A stretch of 64,000 nt of DNA from Pseudonocardia sp. EC080619-01 (GCF_001420995.1 NZ_CP012184.1:5936501-6000500); one strand, 5' to 3'; shown: positions 1 through 8,590, counted from the first letter of the stretch. The notes: generated from the letters alone by a model not told the origin. Program-made: numbers and translations.

Positions 1-25
1 TCTTGTCGAAGAACGATGATGTCGG

Positions 26-727
26 CTATCGATGGGTGCGAGCGTCGGTGCGGCCGTGGGCCTCGGGGTTCGCCCCGCTGCCACCGGTGTCGTCGCCGAG
101 GTGGCGTCCCTCGACGCGCCGGACGACCTTCTTGACGACCGTGGCCAGCACGAGGAACACGATGATCACCGCCACGAAGAGGTAGCCGGCGTAGGGGATG
201 GTGTCGGCGAGCTCGCGGTAGGTGCCCGCGGCCGCGGCCGCGACACCGATGTACACAGTGGTCCAGAGAAGGCAGGCGGGAAGGGTCCAGGCGAGGAACC
301 GCCGGTAGGTGAACCCGCTCATGCCGACGGTGAGCGGGACGAGCGAGTGCAGGACCGGCAGGAACCGGGACAGGAAGATCGCCGGTCCGCCGCGACGCTC
401 CAGATAGCGTTCCGCGCGCACCCAGTCGGCCTCGCCGATGCACTTCCCCAGGCGCGAGGCGCGGATCCGGGGGCCGAGGTGACGCCCCAGGGCGAATCCG
501 ACGCTCTCGCCCGCGAGCGAGCCGGCGAGGACGGCGACACCGAGGGCGATCCCCTGCGGCCACGACGACACGGCCGTTCCCGAGACGATGACGATCGCGT
601 CGCCGGGGACGACCAGGCCCACGAGCACGCTGGTCTCCAGCATGATCGCGGCGGCCGCCACGAGGGTCCGCACGGCGGGGTCGACGTCCTGCACCGTGTC
701 GAGGAGCCAGGTCAGGATCTCGTTCAC
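26..727 (-). CDS. DedA/SNARE-associated family membrane protein
   Basis: A 233-residue polytopic membrane protein of the DedA (VTT-domain) family, whose members are linked to lipid-carrier flipping and envelope homeostasis. Visible family signatures are an acidic residue next to a glycine-proline turn (ETSVLVGLVVPGD) near residue 30 and the re-entrant-loop pattern FLSRFLPVLHSLVP in the middle. Three to four long hydrophobic stretches follow, and the tail is polar and His/Arg-rich. The open frame runs further upstream, but the GTG at 727 overlaps the stop of the PAP2 phosphatase by four bases (GTGA), which indicates translational coupling and sets the start. Pairing with a lipid-phosphate phosphatase supports a role in undecaprenyl-type lipid recycling, which is inference. 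Confidence 0.85.
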   Translation of the reverse strand: MNEILTWLLDTVQDVDPAVRTLVAAAAIMLETSVLVGLVVPGDAIVIVSGTAVSSWPQGIALGVAVLAGSLAGESVGFALGRHLGPRIRASRLGKCIGEADWVRAERYLERRGGPAIFLSRFLPVLHSLVPLTVGMSGFTYRRFLAWTLPACLLWTTVYIGVAAAAAGTYRELADTIPYAGYLFVAVIIVFLVLATVVKKVVRRVEGRHLGDDTGGSGANPEAHGRTDARTHR

Positions 728-1356
728 GGCGCGGTCCGGTGGTCGCAGGTCCGTTGCACGCGGCCCGCATCCCGGATCGGCGCCCACGCGGCGAGCAGCA
801 GCGGGACGCCGGCTCCCACGAGCGCTCCGCCCAGCGTGTCGGTGGCCCAGTGCACCGAGAGCAGCGTGCGGGACAGCGCCATGGTCACGACCCACACGAC
901 GCCGGCGATCGCCACCCGTGTCCGGGGGATCAGCAGGTACAGCACGACGGCGAGGGTGGCCGCGTTCGCGACGTGACCCGACGGGAACGCCCCGAAATCG
1001 CTCGCGACGACCATGTCATCGGGGCGGGCACGCCCGTAGAGGTTCTTGAGCAGCTGCACGACCCCCGCGCTGAGGAGGAAGGCGGCCGCGGCGAACAGGG
1101 CGCCGCGCCGTCGCCGCGCCAGGAGCAGCGCGATGATCACGAGTGAGGGTACGACGAGTATCGCCACCCAGCCGCCGCCGAGGTGGTCGAGTGCGAGTGC
1201 GAGTGCCGCCATCCAGTCGGCGCGGTTCGCGTCGATCGTCTCGTTCCACCACCGGTCGACGCCGGGAGGTCCGGAGCCGGACACGAGGGCGGTCCCGAGC
1301 GACACCGCCGCGGCGATCGTCGCCGTGCCCGACCACATCAGCGTCGGTGATCTCAT
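724..1356 (-). CDS. PAP2-superfamily lipid phosphatase
   Basis: A 210-residue integral membrane phosphatase of the PAP2 family, which hydrolyses lipid pyrophosphates or phosphatidate at the membrane surface. All three catalytic motifs are present in order: KNLYGRARP (KX6RP), PSGH, and SRTLLSVHWATD (SRX5HX3D). Five to six hydrophobic helices surround them. The start overlaps an 11-codon upstream frame by four bases (ATGA), and the stop overlaps the GTG of the DedA gene in the same way, so the two are probably one transcript. Undecaprenyl pyrophosphate is a plausible substrate given the DedA neighbour, but the sequence does not prove it. Confidence 0.88.
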   Translation of the reverse strand: MRSPTLMWSGTATIAAAVSLGTALVSGSGPPGVDRWWNETIDANRADWMAALALALDHLGGGWVAILVVPSLVIIALLLARRRRGALFAAAAFLLSAGVVQLLKNLYGRARPDDMVVASDFGAFPSGHVANAATLAVVLYLLIPRTRVAIAGVVWVVTMALSRTLLSVHWATDTLGGALVGAGVPLLLAAWAPIRDAGRVQRTCDHRTAP

Positions 1357-1388
1357 CGCGCCGCGGGGAGGTCGTCGAGGATGTGCAT
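1353..1388 (-). CDS. Possible 11-aa leaderless leader peptide before PAP2 gene
   Basis: An ATG at 1388 opens an 11-codon frame (MHILDDLPAAR) whose stop overlaps the PAP2 start codon as ATGA. A -10-like hexamer, TAGCGT (complement of 1396-1401), ends seven bases before this ATG, the spacing expected for a leaderless actinobacterial transcript. The first bases also form an 8-bp inverted repeat (1374-1381 with 1390-1397). I saw no good -35 box. It may simply be the 5' leader, or a coupling peptide for PAP2. Confidence 0.35.
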   Translation of the reverse strand: MHILDDLPAAR

Positions 1389-1463
1389 GTCCTCGACGCT
1401 AGGAGGACGCGGTGGCTCCGGAGTCCCTCCGCGGTGTCGCGCAGGGGGTACCCAGGGGTGATC

Positions 1464-2159
1464 TCACGATCCCGGCTCGACGAGTCCCGCGTCGTAGGCG
1501 GTGATGACCAGCTGCACGCGGTCGCGGGCGGGCACCTTCTGCAACAGCCGTCCGACGTGTGTCTTGACCGTCTGCTCGCCGATGAACAGCTCACGAGCGA
1601 TCTCGCGGTTCGACAGGCCGCGCCCGATGAGCACGAGCACCTCGCGCTCGCGCCGGGTGAGCTCGTCCAGCGCGAGCACCGCGCGGGTCCGCGCGGGGTC
1701 GCGCGGCTCGGCGAAGCGTTCCAGGAGCAGCCGCGTGACGCTCGGGGCGAGCAGCGCATCGCCTGCGGCCACCACGCGCACGGCGCGCGTGAGCTCGTCG
1801 GGTGCGGCGTCCTTCAGCAGGAATCCGCTCGCCCCGGCACGGAGCGCCTCGTGCACGTAGTCGTCGATGTCGAAGGTCGTCACCATCACCACCTTCGGCA
1901 CGTGCGGCGACGGACCATCGGGGCCCAGGATGCGACGGGTCGCCTCGAGACCGTCCATCACGGGCATCCGCACGTCCATGAGGACGACGTCGGGTCGCGC
2001 CTCCGCCACGCCCCGGACGGCCTCGGCGCCGTCGGCCGCCTGGGCGACGACCCGGATGTCCGGCTGGGCGTCGAGGAAGGCGGCGAAGCTTCCCCGCACC
2101 ATCTCCTGGTCGTCCACGATCATCACCGTGATGTGCGCGCCGTGGTGCTCAGCCGTCAT
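1464..2159 (-). CDS. NarL/LuxR-family response regulator
   Basis: A 231-residue two-component response regulator. The receiver domain covers roughly residues 10-130, with the acidic pair DD near residue 16, the phospho-accepting Asp at about 62 (VVLMDVRMP), the switch Thr in VTT, and the conserved Lys in FLLKD. A LuxR-type HTH (LTRREREVLVLIGRGLSN, then TVKTHVGRLL) occupies residues 165-225. The kinase gene stop at 2149 lies inside its first codons, an 11-bp overlap, so kinase and regulator are co-translated partners. Its targets are unknown. The DedA and PAP2 genes lie downstream on the same strand but have their own promoter-like sequence. Confidence 0.93.
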   Translation of the reverse strand: MTAEHHGAHITVMIVDDQEMVRGSFAAFLDAQPDIRVVAQAADGAEAVRGVAEARPDVVLMDVRMPVMDGLEATRRILGPDGPSPHVPKVVMVTTFDIDDYVHEALRAGASGFLLKDAAPDELTRAVRVVAAGDALLAPSVTRLLLERFAEPRDPARTRAVLALDELTRREREVLVLIGRGLSNREIARELFIGEQTVKTHVGRLLQKVPARDRVQLVITAYDAGLVEPGS

Positions 2160-3381
2160 GGCTGCCGAGGGGAAGGGTCGCCGTGACGCGGAAGCCGTCG
2201 GCAGCGGTACGTCCCGCCGACAGCGTGCCTCCGAGCATCGAGGCGCGCTCGCGCATGCCGATGAGTCCGTGTCCGTCCACGCGTCCGCGTTTCTCCAGGT
2301 GATCGCTGTTCCCCGCGCCGTTCTCGATCGTCACGAGCAGCGCTCCGTCCCGTGCGCCCGCCGACACCGTGATCGGGGCGCCGGGGGCGTGCCTGACCGC
2401 GTTGCTGATCCCCTCCTGCGCGATCCGGTAGGCGGCGATGCCCACCGCCGTCGGTGTGTTCCGGGGAGCGTCGAGCCGGAGACGGACGACGGCCCCGGCC
2501 CGCGCGGTCTCCTCGACGAGTGCCGGGAGATCGTCGAGAGTGGGTTGCGGGGCCCTTTCCGCGGGCTCGTCGCCCCTGAGCGCGCCGAGCATCTGACGCA
2601 TCTCCCCCAACGCCGTCCGTGACGTCCGGGCGATGTCGTCGATCTCCGCGGCGACGTCCTCGGGCATGGCCGGAAGCCGGTAGCGCGCGAACGTCGCCTG
2701 CACCTGGATCAGCGACAGCCCGTGCGCGACGACGTCGTGCAGCTCGCGGGCGATCCGTTGACGTTCCTCGACGACCACGCGTCGCTCGACCTCCGCGGCG
2801 GCGTGCTCGCGCTCGCGCATCAGCTCGCGTGAAATCCGTGTCCATTCGCGGAGCAACCCGCCGACCAGCACCGCCGCCGCGCCGACCCCCACCGCGACGA
2901 TCATGTTCGCCGCCCGCACCGCATCCGGGCTCAGCGCCATCGGCACGGACGACGCGACGACGGGGATCGCGTACGCCACGACACCGGAACGCCACCCCGA
3001 GACCGTCCAGACCGTCGCGACCAGCAGTGCGAAGCAGAGGATCCCGGTCATCGTCCACGGCCACGGCACCGTGGACGGCGTGGTCGACAGCGACAGTACG
3101 AGAGTCGCCGCCGTGAAGGCCCCGATCGCTGCGATGGGACGCCGCAGCGCGAGGACCAGCGCCGCGCACTGGACGGCCGGCGCCAGCAGGCCGGCCGGCA
3201 CGGGCACGTCGTAGAGCGCCACCTCGAGCGGCGCGGACACCGCGTAGAAGGCGACGGCGGCGACCGACGCGGTGCCGTGCGACAGCGCACCGGGATGGCT
3301 GCGCGCCCACCGCGACAGTCGGTGCCGGACGCGACCACCCCACGGGTACGAGGTGACATCCGGGCCGGTCATCGACGCCAT
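2149..3381 (-). CDS. NarL-type sensor histidine kinase (HisKA_3)
   Basis: A 410-residue membrane sensor kinase. The N-terminal half has four to five hydrophobic helices (about residues 30-165). A DHp region follows with the phospho-acceptor His in RQRIARELHDVVAHGLS, then an HATPase domain with the N-box GISNAVRHAPG and the G-box GHGLIGMRERA. The frame opens further upstream, but an RBS-like GGGAGGG about nine bases before the ATG at 3381 fixes the start; the next ATG (3372) would be too far from it. It precedes and overlaps the response regulator. The signal sensed is unknown. Confidence 0.9.
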   Translation of the reverse strand: MASMTGPDVTSYPWGGRVRHRLSRWARSHPGALSHGTASVAAVAFYAVSAPLEVALYDVPVPAGLLAPAVQCAALVLALRRPIAAIGAFTAATLVLSLSTTPSTVPWPWTMTGILCFALLVATVWTVSGWRSGVVAYAIPVVASSVPMALSPDAVRAANMIVAVGVGAAAVLVGGLLREWTRISRELMREREHAAAEVERRVVVEERQRIARELHDVVAHGLSLIQVQATFARYRLPAMPEDVAAEIDDIARTSRTALGEMRQMLGALRGDEPAERAPQPTLDDLPALVEETARAGAVVRLRLDAPRNTPTAVGIAAYRIAQEGISNAVRHAPGAPITVSAGARDGALLVTIENGAGNSDHLEKRGRVDGHGLIGMRERASMLGGTLSAGRTAADGFRVTATLPLGSHDG

Positions 3382-3538
3382 CCTGGCAGCCCTCCCCCGC
3401 GGCGCGCCTCCCTCCGCGGTGGGACCCCCCTGCTTCCGGAGGGACGCGCAGGTCCGGTGGCAGTCCTCGGCGTCCACCGGTGTTCCGGGGCTCGGCTCGC
3501 CCGCGCCCGTCGCCGTCGTGTCCGGGTTCCGGGTCCTC

Positions 3539-3578
3539 GTTTCGTTGACGATCCGCTGGCGTCAATGCAACATTGACA
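3539..3578 (+). repeat. Palindromic intergenic element, copy 1 of 3
   Basis: Half-sites GTTTCGTTGACG (3539-3550) and CGTCAATGCAAC (3560-3571) form an inverted repeat matching at 10 of 12 positions across a 9-base spacer, followed by ATTGACA (3572-3578). The same arrangement recurs at 44025-44064 and 53513-53552 in the same orientation. This copy lies in the 272-bp gap between the M23 peptidase gene and the histidine kinase gene, which contains no convincing gene. It could be an operator or a promoter: TTGACG followed 18 bases later by AACATT. Confidence 0.7.
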
Positions 3579-3653
3579 TGTGAAGATCGGTGAGACCGCG
3601 CCACCGTGAGGACGGCCGCCGGCAGGCCCCACTCCCGGCGATGACCGGAGGGC

Positions 3654-4274
3654 TCAACCGTGCGCGTCCACGTCGACGAACCTGCCGTTGCGCGGTAGCT
3701 CACCGCGGAACATGACGGGCACGGCGACGGCGTGCTCGATGACGGGGTCGTCGACCGCCTGCACATGGACGTGCGGCTCGGTGCTGTTACCGGAGTTGCC
3801 ACAGCCCCCGACCCTCTCCCCCACTGCCACGTCCTGGCCGAAGCCGACTTCCACGCTGCCCCGGCGGAGGTGACACAGCGCCACCACCACACCGCCGGCG
3901 TCGATCAGGACGTGGTTGCCTGCCAGGGCACGCCATCCTGCGCGAAGGCGACGGGCCTGAGTGAGTGCGTACCCCACGGAGGGAAGGCCCCGGTAGGAGT
4001 CGTGGTCGGGCAGGTCGTTCTCGACGCCGACGACGGTCCCCGCGACCGGTGCGGTCACGGGCCGGCCGAATCCGGTGAACCGGCGGCTGTCCTCACTTCG
4101 TACGAGCGACCCGAGTGTCAGCGGCGCCGAACGCCCGGTGCCGTCGACGGGCACGAAGTCGATCGCGTACGACGACGCGAACCTGGTGGTCCCGTGGCTG
4201 GGGACCGCGCTGGCGGGGCTGTTCCGGGTGAGCCACCGGCCGGCGAACGGGTACTCCAGATCGATTGCGTCCAT
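3654..4274 (-). CDS. M23-family metallopeptidase-like protein
   Basis: A 206-residue protein of the LytM/M23 peptidase fold, which cleaves peptidoglycan cross-bridges using a zinc ion. Expected zinc ligands are visible: a His followed by an Asp (SHGTTRFASSYAIDFV, His about residue 27) and the C-terminal HxH (EPHVHVQ). The core also shows the typical APVAGTVV strand and NHVLID. No clear signal peptide is visible, so it may act on other substrates or use a non-classical route. The ATG at 4274 has AGGAG about ten bases upstream. The much longer upstream frame lacks such a site and runs back to the divergent stomatin gene. Confidence 0.75.
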   Translation of the reverse strand: MDAIDLEYPFAGRWLTRNSPASAVPSHGTTRFASSYAIDFVPVDGTGRSAPLTLGSLVRSEDSRRFTGFGRPVTAPVAGTVVGVENDLPDHDSYRGLPSVGYALTQARRLRAGWRALAGNHVLIDAGGVVVALCHLRRGSVEVGFGQDVAVGERVGGCGNSGNSTEPHVHVQAVDDPVIEHAVAVPVMFRGELPRNGRFVDVDAHG

Positions 4275-4491
4275 GCCGCCTGCTCCTGGCTGCCCCGGTC
4301 GATGCGGGTCCGAGTACCCGATCAGAGTGTGCGACGCCGAGGTTCCCATGGCTGCCCGGAGATCGGAACCACGGACCGGGCGACCCACGGGCGTGCTCGA
4401 CAGCCGGGCCCGGTTCGGCGGATCGTGGTGGCCTCGGGACAACGGTGACGTCGTTGTCCCGGCTGGAAGGTCTCCCGGTCGGAGGTGACCC

Positions 4492-5427
4492 ATGATCGTG
4501 GGTGGGGTTCTCGTCGCAGTGGGTGTCCTGTGCCTGCTGGGCGTGGTGAGCAGTGTCCGGGTGGTGCAGGAGTTCGAGCGTGGTGTGGTGTTCCGCTTCG
4601 GTCGGGTGCGGCCGCACCTGCTGGGTCCGGGACTGACGTTCCTGGCCCCGGTGGCCGACCGCCTGCAGAAGGTGAGTCTGCAGGTGGTGACGTTGCCGGT
4701 TCCGGGTCAGGACGGCATCACCGCGGACAACGTCACGGTTCGGGTGGATGCGGTGGTCTACTACCGGGTGGTCGATCCGCGTCGGGTCGCGGTCGATGTC
4801 CAGGACTACGGTTCGGCGATCCTTCAGGTGGCTCAGGCGTCGTTGCGTTCGATCATCGGCAAGAGCGAGCTGGACGCCCTGTTGTCGAATCGTGAGCGGC
4901 TCAACCAGGGGCTGGAGTTGATGATCGACAGCCCGGCGCTGGGGTGGGGTGTGCACATCGACCGGGTCGAGATCAAGGACGTGGTGCTGCCGGAGTCGAT
5001 GAAGCGCTCGATGTCACGTCAGGCCGAGGCCGAACGGGAGCGCCGGTCCCGGGTGATCACCGCCGAGGGCGAGTTGCAGGCCTCGCGGGAGCTGGCGCAG
5101 GCGGCGACGGTGATGGCGGCCCAGCCTGCGGCGCTGCAGTTGCGGTTGTTGCAGACCGTGGTCGAGGTCGCGGCGGAGAAGAACTCGACGGTGATCCTGC
5201 CGTTCCCGGTGGAGCTGCTGCGGTTCCTGGAGAGGGCGACGCCGGTCGACGCGGCCGGTCCGTCCGAGACCACGGTCCGGTCCGGGGCCGCCGCCGAGCC
5301 GGTCGACGACGGCCCCGGGTCGGACAGCGGCTCCGAGCCATCCGTCGACGGGGCCACGGGGACCCCCGGGCCTCCACCCGATCGCACGGGCCCCGCCGAC
5401 CCGGCCGACGAGGCAGTCCTGCCCTGA
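4492..5427 (+). CDS. SPFH/stomatin-like (slipin) membrane protein
   Basis: A 311-residue slipin-type protein of the SPFH family, which form oligomeric scaffolds in membrane microdomains and modulate membrane proteases. A single N-terminal membrane helix (residues 2-22) leads into the band-7 domain beginning VQEFERGVVFRFGRV, with the conserved VTVRVDAVVYYRV strand and the coiled-coil segment RQAEAERERRSRVITAEGE near residue 185. The last 70 residues are acidic, Pro-rich and probably disordered. GGAGGTGA sits ideally upstream of the ATG. The usual NfeD partner is not adjacent, so it may act alone here. Confidence 0.92.
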   Translation: MIVGGVLVAVGVLCLLGVVSSVRVVQEFERGVVFRFGRVRPHLLGPGLTFLAPVADRLQKVSLQVVTLPVPGQDGITADNVTVRVDAVVYYRVVDPRRVAVDVQDYGSAILQVAQASLRSIIGKSELDALLSNRERLNQGLELMIDSPALGWGVHIDRVEIKDVVLPESMKRSMSRQAEAERERRSRVITAEGELQASRELAQAATVMAAQPAALQLRLLQTVVEVAAEKNSTVILPFPVELLRFLERATPVDAAGPSETTVRSGAAAEPVDDGPGSDSGSEPSVDGATGTPGPPPDRTGPADPADEAVLP

Positions 5428-5522
5428 CCGGTCCGGACTGGTGTCGATCGGGCGAGGACGCGCGGTCGCCGGTCGGACGCGGCCGGGCGACGGGTGTCCC
5501 TCCTCCGGGCCGCCGACGCGCG

Positions 5523-6125
5523 TCAGGATCCCCCGAGGGTCCGGTCGAGAGCGCGACGCGCACGGCCCGCCGCTGCGCCGTCGTGCTGGAGCTGCACCGC
5601 CGCGTTGAGCGCCAGCCCGGCGCCGATGATCTCGAACAGCGCCTGGTCGACGTCGAACCCGGCGGGCAGCTCGCCGTCGTCCACCGCCACGACGAGATCC
5701 GCCCGCAGCTGCCCCCGCCACCGCGACCACACCCCGGCCACCGCGTCGTGGACGCGGCCGGGGCGGCCGTCGTACTCGGTGAGCGCCGCTGTCATCAGGC
5801 ATCCGCCGGGCAGCAGCGGCCGCTCCAGGTAGCCCACCGAGTTGGCACACACCGCCCGCAGCCGCTGCAGCCCGGGCGGCTCGGCCAGTGCGGGCTCGAC
5901 CACCCGGTGCCAGAAGTCGACGAACGCCGCGTCCAGCGTGGAGACCTGCAGCGACTCCTTGGTGCCGAAGTGCTTGTGCACCCCGGACTTGCTCATCGCC
6001 AGCTCGTCGGCGAGCCGGCCGATGGTGATGCCGTCCAGGCCTTCCACGGACGCGATCTCGGCGGCCCGGCCGAGGATCCGGTCCTTCGTGGCCTGCGCCT
6101 CGGCCGCCGAGCGTCGCGGTGACAT
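5523..6125 (-). CDS. TetR-family transcriptional regulator
   Basis: A 200-residue TetR repressor: the N-terminal HTH contains TIGRLADELAMSKSGVHKHF (about residues 38-57), followed by an all-helical ligand and dimerisation domain with a TetR_C-like pattern. An earlier ATG at 6143 is in frame, but it would place the inverted repeat at 6129-6153 inside the coding sequence, so the ATG at 6125 is preferred. It diverges from the MBL hydrolase and flavin-oxidase pair and probably represses both itself and those genes. The ligand is unknown. Confidence 0.88.
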   Translation of the reverse strand: MSPRRSAAEAQATKDRILGRAAEIASVEGLDGITIGRLADELAMSKSGVHKHFGTKESLQVSTLDAAFVDFWHRVVEPALAEPPGLQRLRAVCANSVGYLERPLLPGGCLMTAALTEYDGRPGRVHDAVAGVWSRWRGQLRADLVVAVDDGELPAGFDVDQALFEIIGAGLALNAAVQLQHDGAAAGRARRALDRTLGGS

Positions 6126-6128
6126 GTG

Positions 6129-6153
6129 GCGAACATAGCGCACGGACGTTCGC
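6129..6153. promoter_or_regulatory. Putative TetR operator
   Basis: GCGAACAT (6129-6136) and ACGTTCGC (6146-6153) form an inverted repeat (7 of 8 matches) around a 9-base centre, directly upstream of the tetR start and within the divergent promoter region of the MBL hydrolase gene. Position and geometry fit a TetR autoregulatory operator. No binding data are implied. Confidence 0.5.
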
Positions 6154-6224
6154 TATTTACTTAGAGAACGCTCGTACGCTAATTTTGCGGTCATCCCGAT
6201 GGCGAGGACGACGGAGGAGCGGAG

Positions 6225-7025
6225 ATGCGGGTACGACGGCTGGGCTGGGCCGGGGTGGAGATCGAGTCCGGCGACCGGCGGCTGGTGATCGACTACGTGC
6301 AGGACCTCTCACCGATGTTCACGGGCTGGACGGCGGGCACGGGACTGACCAGGCCGGATGGTGAGGTCGACGCCGCACTGGTCACCCACCTGCACCGCGA
6401 CCACACCGACGCCGCCGCGATCGCGGACGTGCTCGCACCGGGGGCGCCGGTGCTGCGGCCGCCGCCGGACCGCGGCGACGAGGACGACACGGCGCTGACG
6501 CAGGTGGCCGAGCGCGAGCTCGCCGTGCACCGGCCGGCCACCGAGCTCCTGGACGTGTGGGACACCCGCACGGTCGGACCGTTCCGCGCGACCGCGGTCC
6601 CGGCCGTCGACGGGTTCGGCGACCCCCAGGTGAGCTGGGTGGTCGAGGCCGACGGCCGACGGGTGTTCCACGGCGGCGACACCCTGTTCCACGGCTACTG
6701 GTGGCACGTCACGCGGCGGTTCGACCCGCTGGACGCGGCGTTCCTGCCCGTCAACGGCGTGGTGGTCGACGCGCCGCTGCGGCAGCCACCGAGTCGGCTG
6801 CCCGCCGCGATGGATCCGCGACAGGCCGCCGAAGCCGCGCGCATCCTCGGTGCCCGCCACCCGGTGCCGATGCACTACGAACCCGAGCAGCCGGACACGC
6901 TCCCGGACTACACCGAGGTCGACGACCCGGCCGGTGAGTTCCTCAGGCACACCGGAGGTCGTGCTCGCGTCCTGCCCGTCGGGGAATGGCTGGAACTGGC
7001 TCCGGGAACGGGTGAGGTGTCATGA
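6225..7025 (+). CDS. Metallo-beta-lactamase-fold hydrolase
   Basis: A 266-residue MBL-fold hydrolase of the UlaG/RomA-like subgroup. The metal-binding motif is VTHLHRDHTDA (HxHxDH) near residue 55. Further ligands are probably the His in VFHGGDTLFH and the late His in VPMHYEPEQ. The fold starts with RLGWAGVEIESG. The first ATG follows GGAGGAGCGGAG, a strong RBS. Its stop overlaps the ATG of the downstream flavin-oxidase-like gene (ATGA), so the two are translationally coupled, and both are divergent from a TetR gene. The substrate is unknown; this subgroup includes lactonases and phosphodiesterases. Confidence 0.88.
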   Translation: MRVRRLGWAGVEIESGDRRLVIDYVQDLSPMFTGWTAGTGLTRPDGEVDAALVTHLHRDHTDAAAIADVLAPGAPVLRPPPDRGDEDDTALTQVAERELAVHRPATELLDVWDTRTVGPFRATAVPAVDGFGDPQVSWVVEADGRRVFHGGDTLFHGYWWHVTRRFDPLDAAFLPVNGVVVDAPLRQPPSRLPAAMDPRQAAEAARILGARHPVPMHYEPEQPDTLPDYTEVDDPAGEFLRHTGGRARVLPVGEWLELAPGTGEVS

Positions 7026-7594
7026 GGCGGTTCCTGCAGATCGCGTTCACACCGACGGTCACGGACCGGCAGGAGCGGGCCGGGAGCCACCGGGCGTACT
7101 CCGCGCTCGCGGCGGGCCCGGGGACGGCTGACCCGCTGGACGCCGCGGCGCGGGACTTCATCGAGGAGCGCGACTCGTTCTACGCGGCCACCGTGGGCGA
7201 GACGGGCTGGCCCTACATCCAGCACCGCGGCGGGCCTCCCGGGTTCGTCCACGTCCTCGACGAGTCGACGATCGCGTTCGCCGACGTCCGGGGCAATCGC
7301 CAGTACGTCACCGCGGGCAACCTCGCGCACGACGGACGGATCGCACTGTTCTTCATGGACTACGCCCGCAGGCGCCGCCTCAAGCTGCTGGGCACCGCCA
7401 CGGTCCTCGACGGTGCGGCGCACCCCGAGCTGGCGGCGCGCCTCGACGGGCGGCGGACGCCGGGCCGCGTGGAGCACCTGGTCGTGATCGACGTCCAGGG
7501 CTACGACTGGAACTGCCCCCAGCACATCACGCCGCGGTTCGGTGTCGACGACATGGAGCGTGCGGGTCTGCGTGTCGCGGACGTGGCCGACTAG
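7022..7594 (+). CDS. Pyridoxamine 5'-phosphate oxidase-like flavin protein
   Basis: A 190-residue protein of the FMN-binding split-barrel superfamily. Recognisable elements are RDFIEERDSFYAATV with GWPYIQHRGGPPGF in the first half, FADVRGNRQYVTAGNLAHD, and RIALFFMDYARRRRLKLLGTA, which resemble phosphate- and flavin-contacting strands of this family. The C-terminal part contains a WNCPQHITPRF motif seen in larger PNPOx-like proteins. It is coupled to the upstream MBL hydrolase by a four-base overlap and is probably controlled by the divergent TetR. Its stop codon overlaps that of the converging regulator gene (CTAG). Confidence 0.87.
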   Translation: MRRFLQIAFTPTVTDRQERAGSHRAYSALAAGPGTADPLDAAARDFIEERDSFYAATVGETGWPYIQHRGGPPGFVHVLDESTIAFADVRGNRQYVTAGNLAHDGRIALFFMDYARRRRLKLLGTATVLDGAAHPELAARLDGRRTPGRVEHLVVIDVQGYDWNCPQHITPRFGVDDMERAGLRVADVAD

Positions 7595-8562
7595 GGGGCC
7601 GGCTCGCCCACCAGGACCGCGAATCCGTCCAGGTGCCGGGCGAGGCTGTACTCGAACAGCTCGTCGAGGTCCGGTGCAGTGTCCCCGTGCACCTGCGCCA
7701 GCAACGGGAACCGCCCACCGGCGAACAGGTCCTCGGTCCGCGCACGCTGCGACCGGAGCCATCCGGCCAGTGTCACGCCGGTCTCCTGCTCGGCCTCGAC
7801 CTCGTCCGCCGTGGACAGTGCGGCACTGAGCACCAGCGAGTGCAGGGCCAGCGCCTCCTGCATCCGCGTCGATAGCGACAGGCCGAGACCGTCGAGCGCC
7901 CGCAGGGTCCATTCGGTGTGCGCCATGACGTTCGGCGCGAGGGAGGGCCGGGTGAACGAGATCGCCTTCGGCACCCAGAGGTGCCGCCGGCACAGCGCCC
8001 ACTGCCGTCGCGCGACGAGCTCCAGCCCGGCCCGCCAGCCCTCGGGCCCCGGATCGGGCAGTTCCGCTTCCGCGAAGACCAGGTCCGCCATCTGGGTCAC
8101 CAGGTCGTCCTTGTTCGCGACGTGGCGGTAGAGCGACATGGTCCCCACGCCGAGTTCGGCGGCGACGCGTCGCATGGACACGGCCTCGACACCTTCGACG
8201 TCGGCGATCGCGACGGCGGTCCCCAGCAGGTGATCGCGGCTGAGTGCCCGCTTCGCGCCGCCCACCGGACGTGGGGTCGAGCGCGAGGCGGGCACCTTCG
8301 CCCGCCCGGAGGGGCGCGGCCTGCCGGAGGCAGCCGCGACCACCGTGCCCGAGCCGACCCTCGCCTCGACCCACCCGTCGTCGCGCAACGTGGCGAGCAC
8401 CCTGGTCGCGGTCGCGATCGCGATCCCCCAGCGGTCCGCGATCTGGCGGATGGACGGCAGCCGGTCCCCCGCTCGCAGATCACCGGACCGGATCCTGGCC
8501 TCGAACTCGCCGGCGATCCGCCGGTAGAGCGGCTCCTGTCGGGGATCCGACGACGTTCCCAC
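7591..8562 (-). CDS. GntR-TetR fusion regulator with two HTH domains
   Basis: A 323-residue regulator carrying two DNA-binding modules. Residues 10-77 are a GntR winged helix (PLYRRIAGEFEARIRSGDL, then IATATRVLATLRDDGWV). After a basic, Pro-rich linker, residues 107-165 are a TetR HTH (MRRVAAELGVGTMSLYRHV). The remaining residues fit the TetR_C helical domain. Annotators usually name such proteins TetR C-terminal-domain regulators. It diverges from the FAD oxidoreductase gene, with an inverted repeat at 8591-8623 between them, so local regulation is likely. The two DNA-binding modules may recognise composite sites. Confidence 0.9.
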   Translation of the reverse strand: MGTSSDPRQEPLYRRIAGEFEARIRSGDLRAGDRLPSIRQIADRWGIAIATATRVLATLRDDGWVEARVGSGTVVAAASGRPRPSGRAKVPASRSTPRPVGGAKRALSRDHLLGTAVAIADVEGVEAVSMRRVAAELGVGTMSLYRHVANKDDLVTQMADLVFAEAELPDPGPEGWRAGLELVARRQWALCRRHLWVPKAISFTRPSLAPNVMAHTEWTLRALDGLGLSLSTRMQEALALHSLVLSAALSTADEVEAEQETGVTLAGWLRSQRARTEDLFAGGRFPLLAQVHGDTAPDLDELFEYSLARHLDGFAVLVGEPAP

Positions 8563-8590
8563 CTCACGGCCTCCTCGACACCCTGCCCAG

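Noticed and set aside
4093-4956. Long antisense frame over the stomatin gene and M23 gene
   Set aside because: Arg/His-rich composition typical of reverse-frame shadows in high-GC DNA; the stomatin and M23 genes carry the motifs and RBSs.
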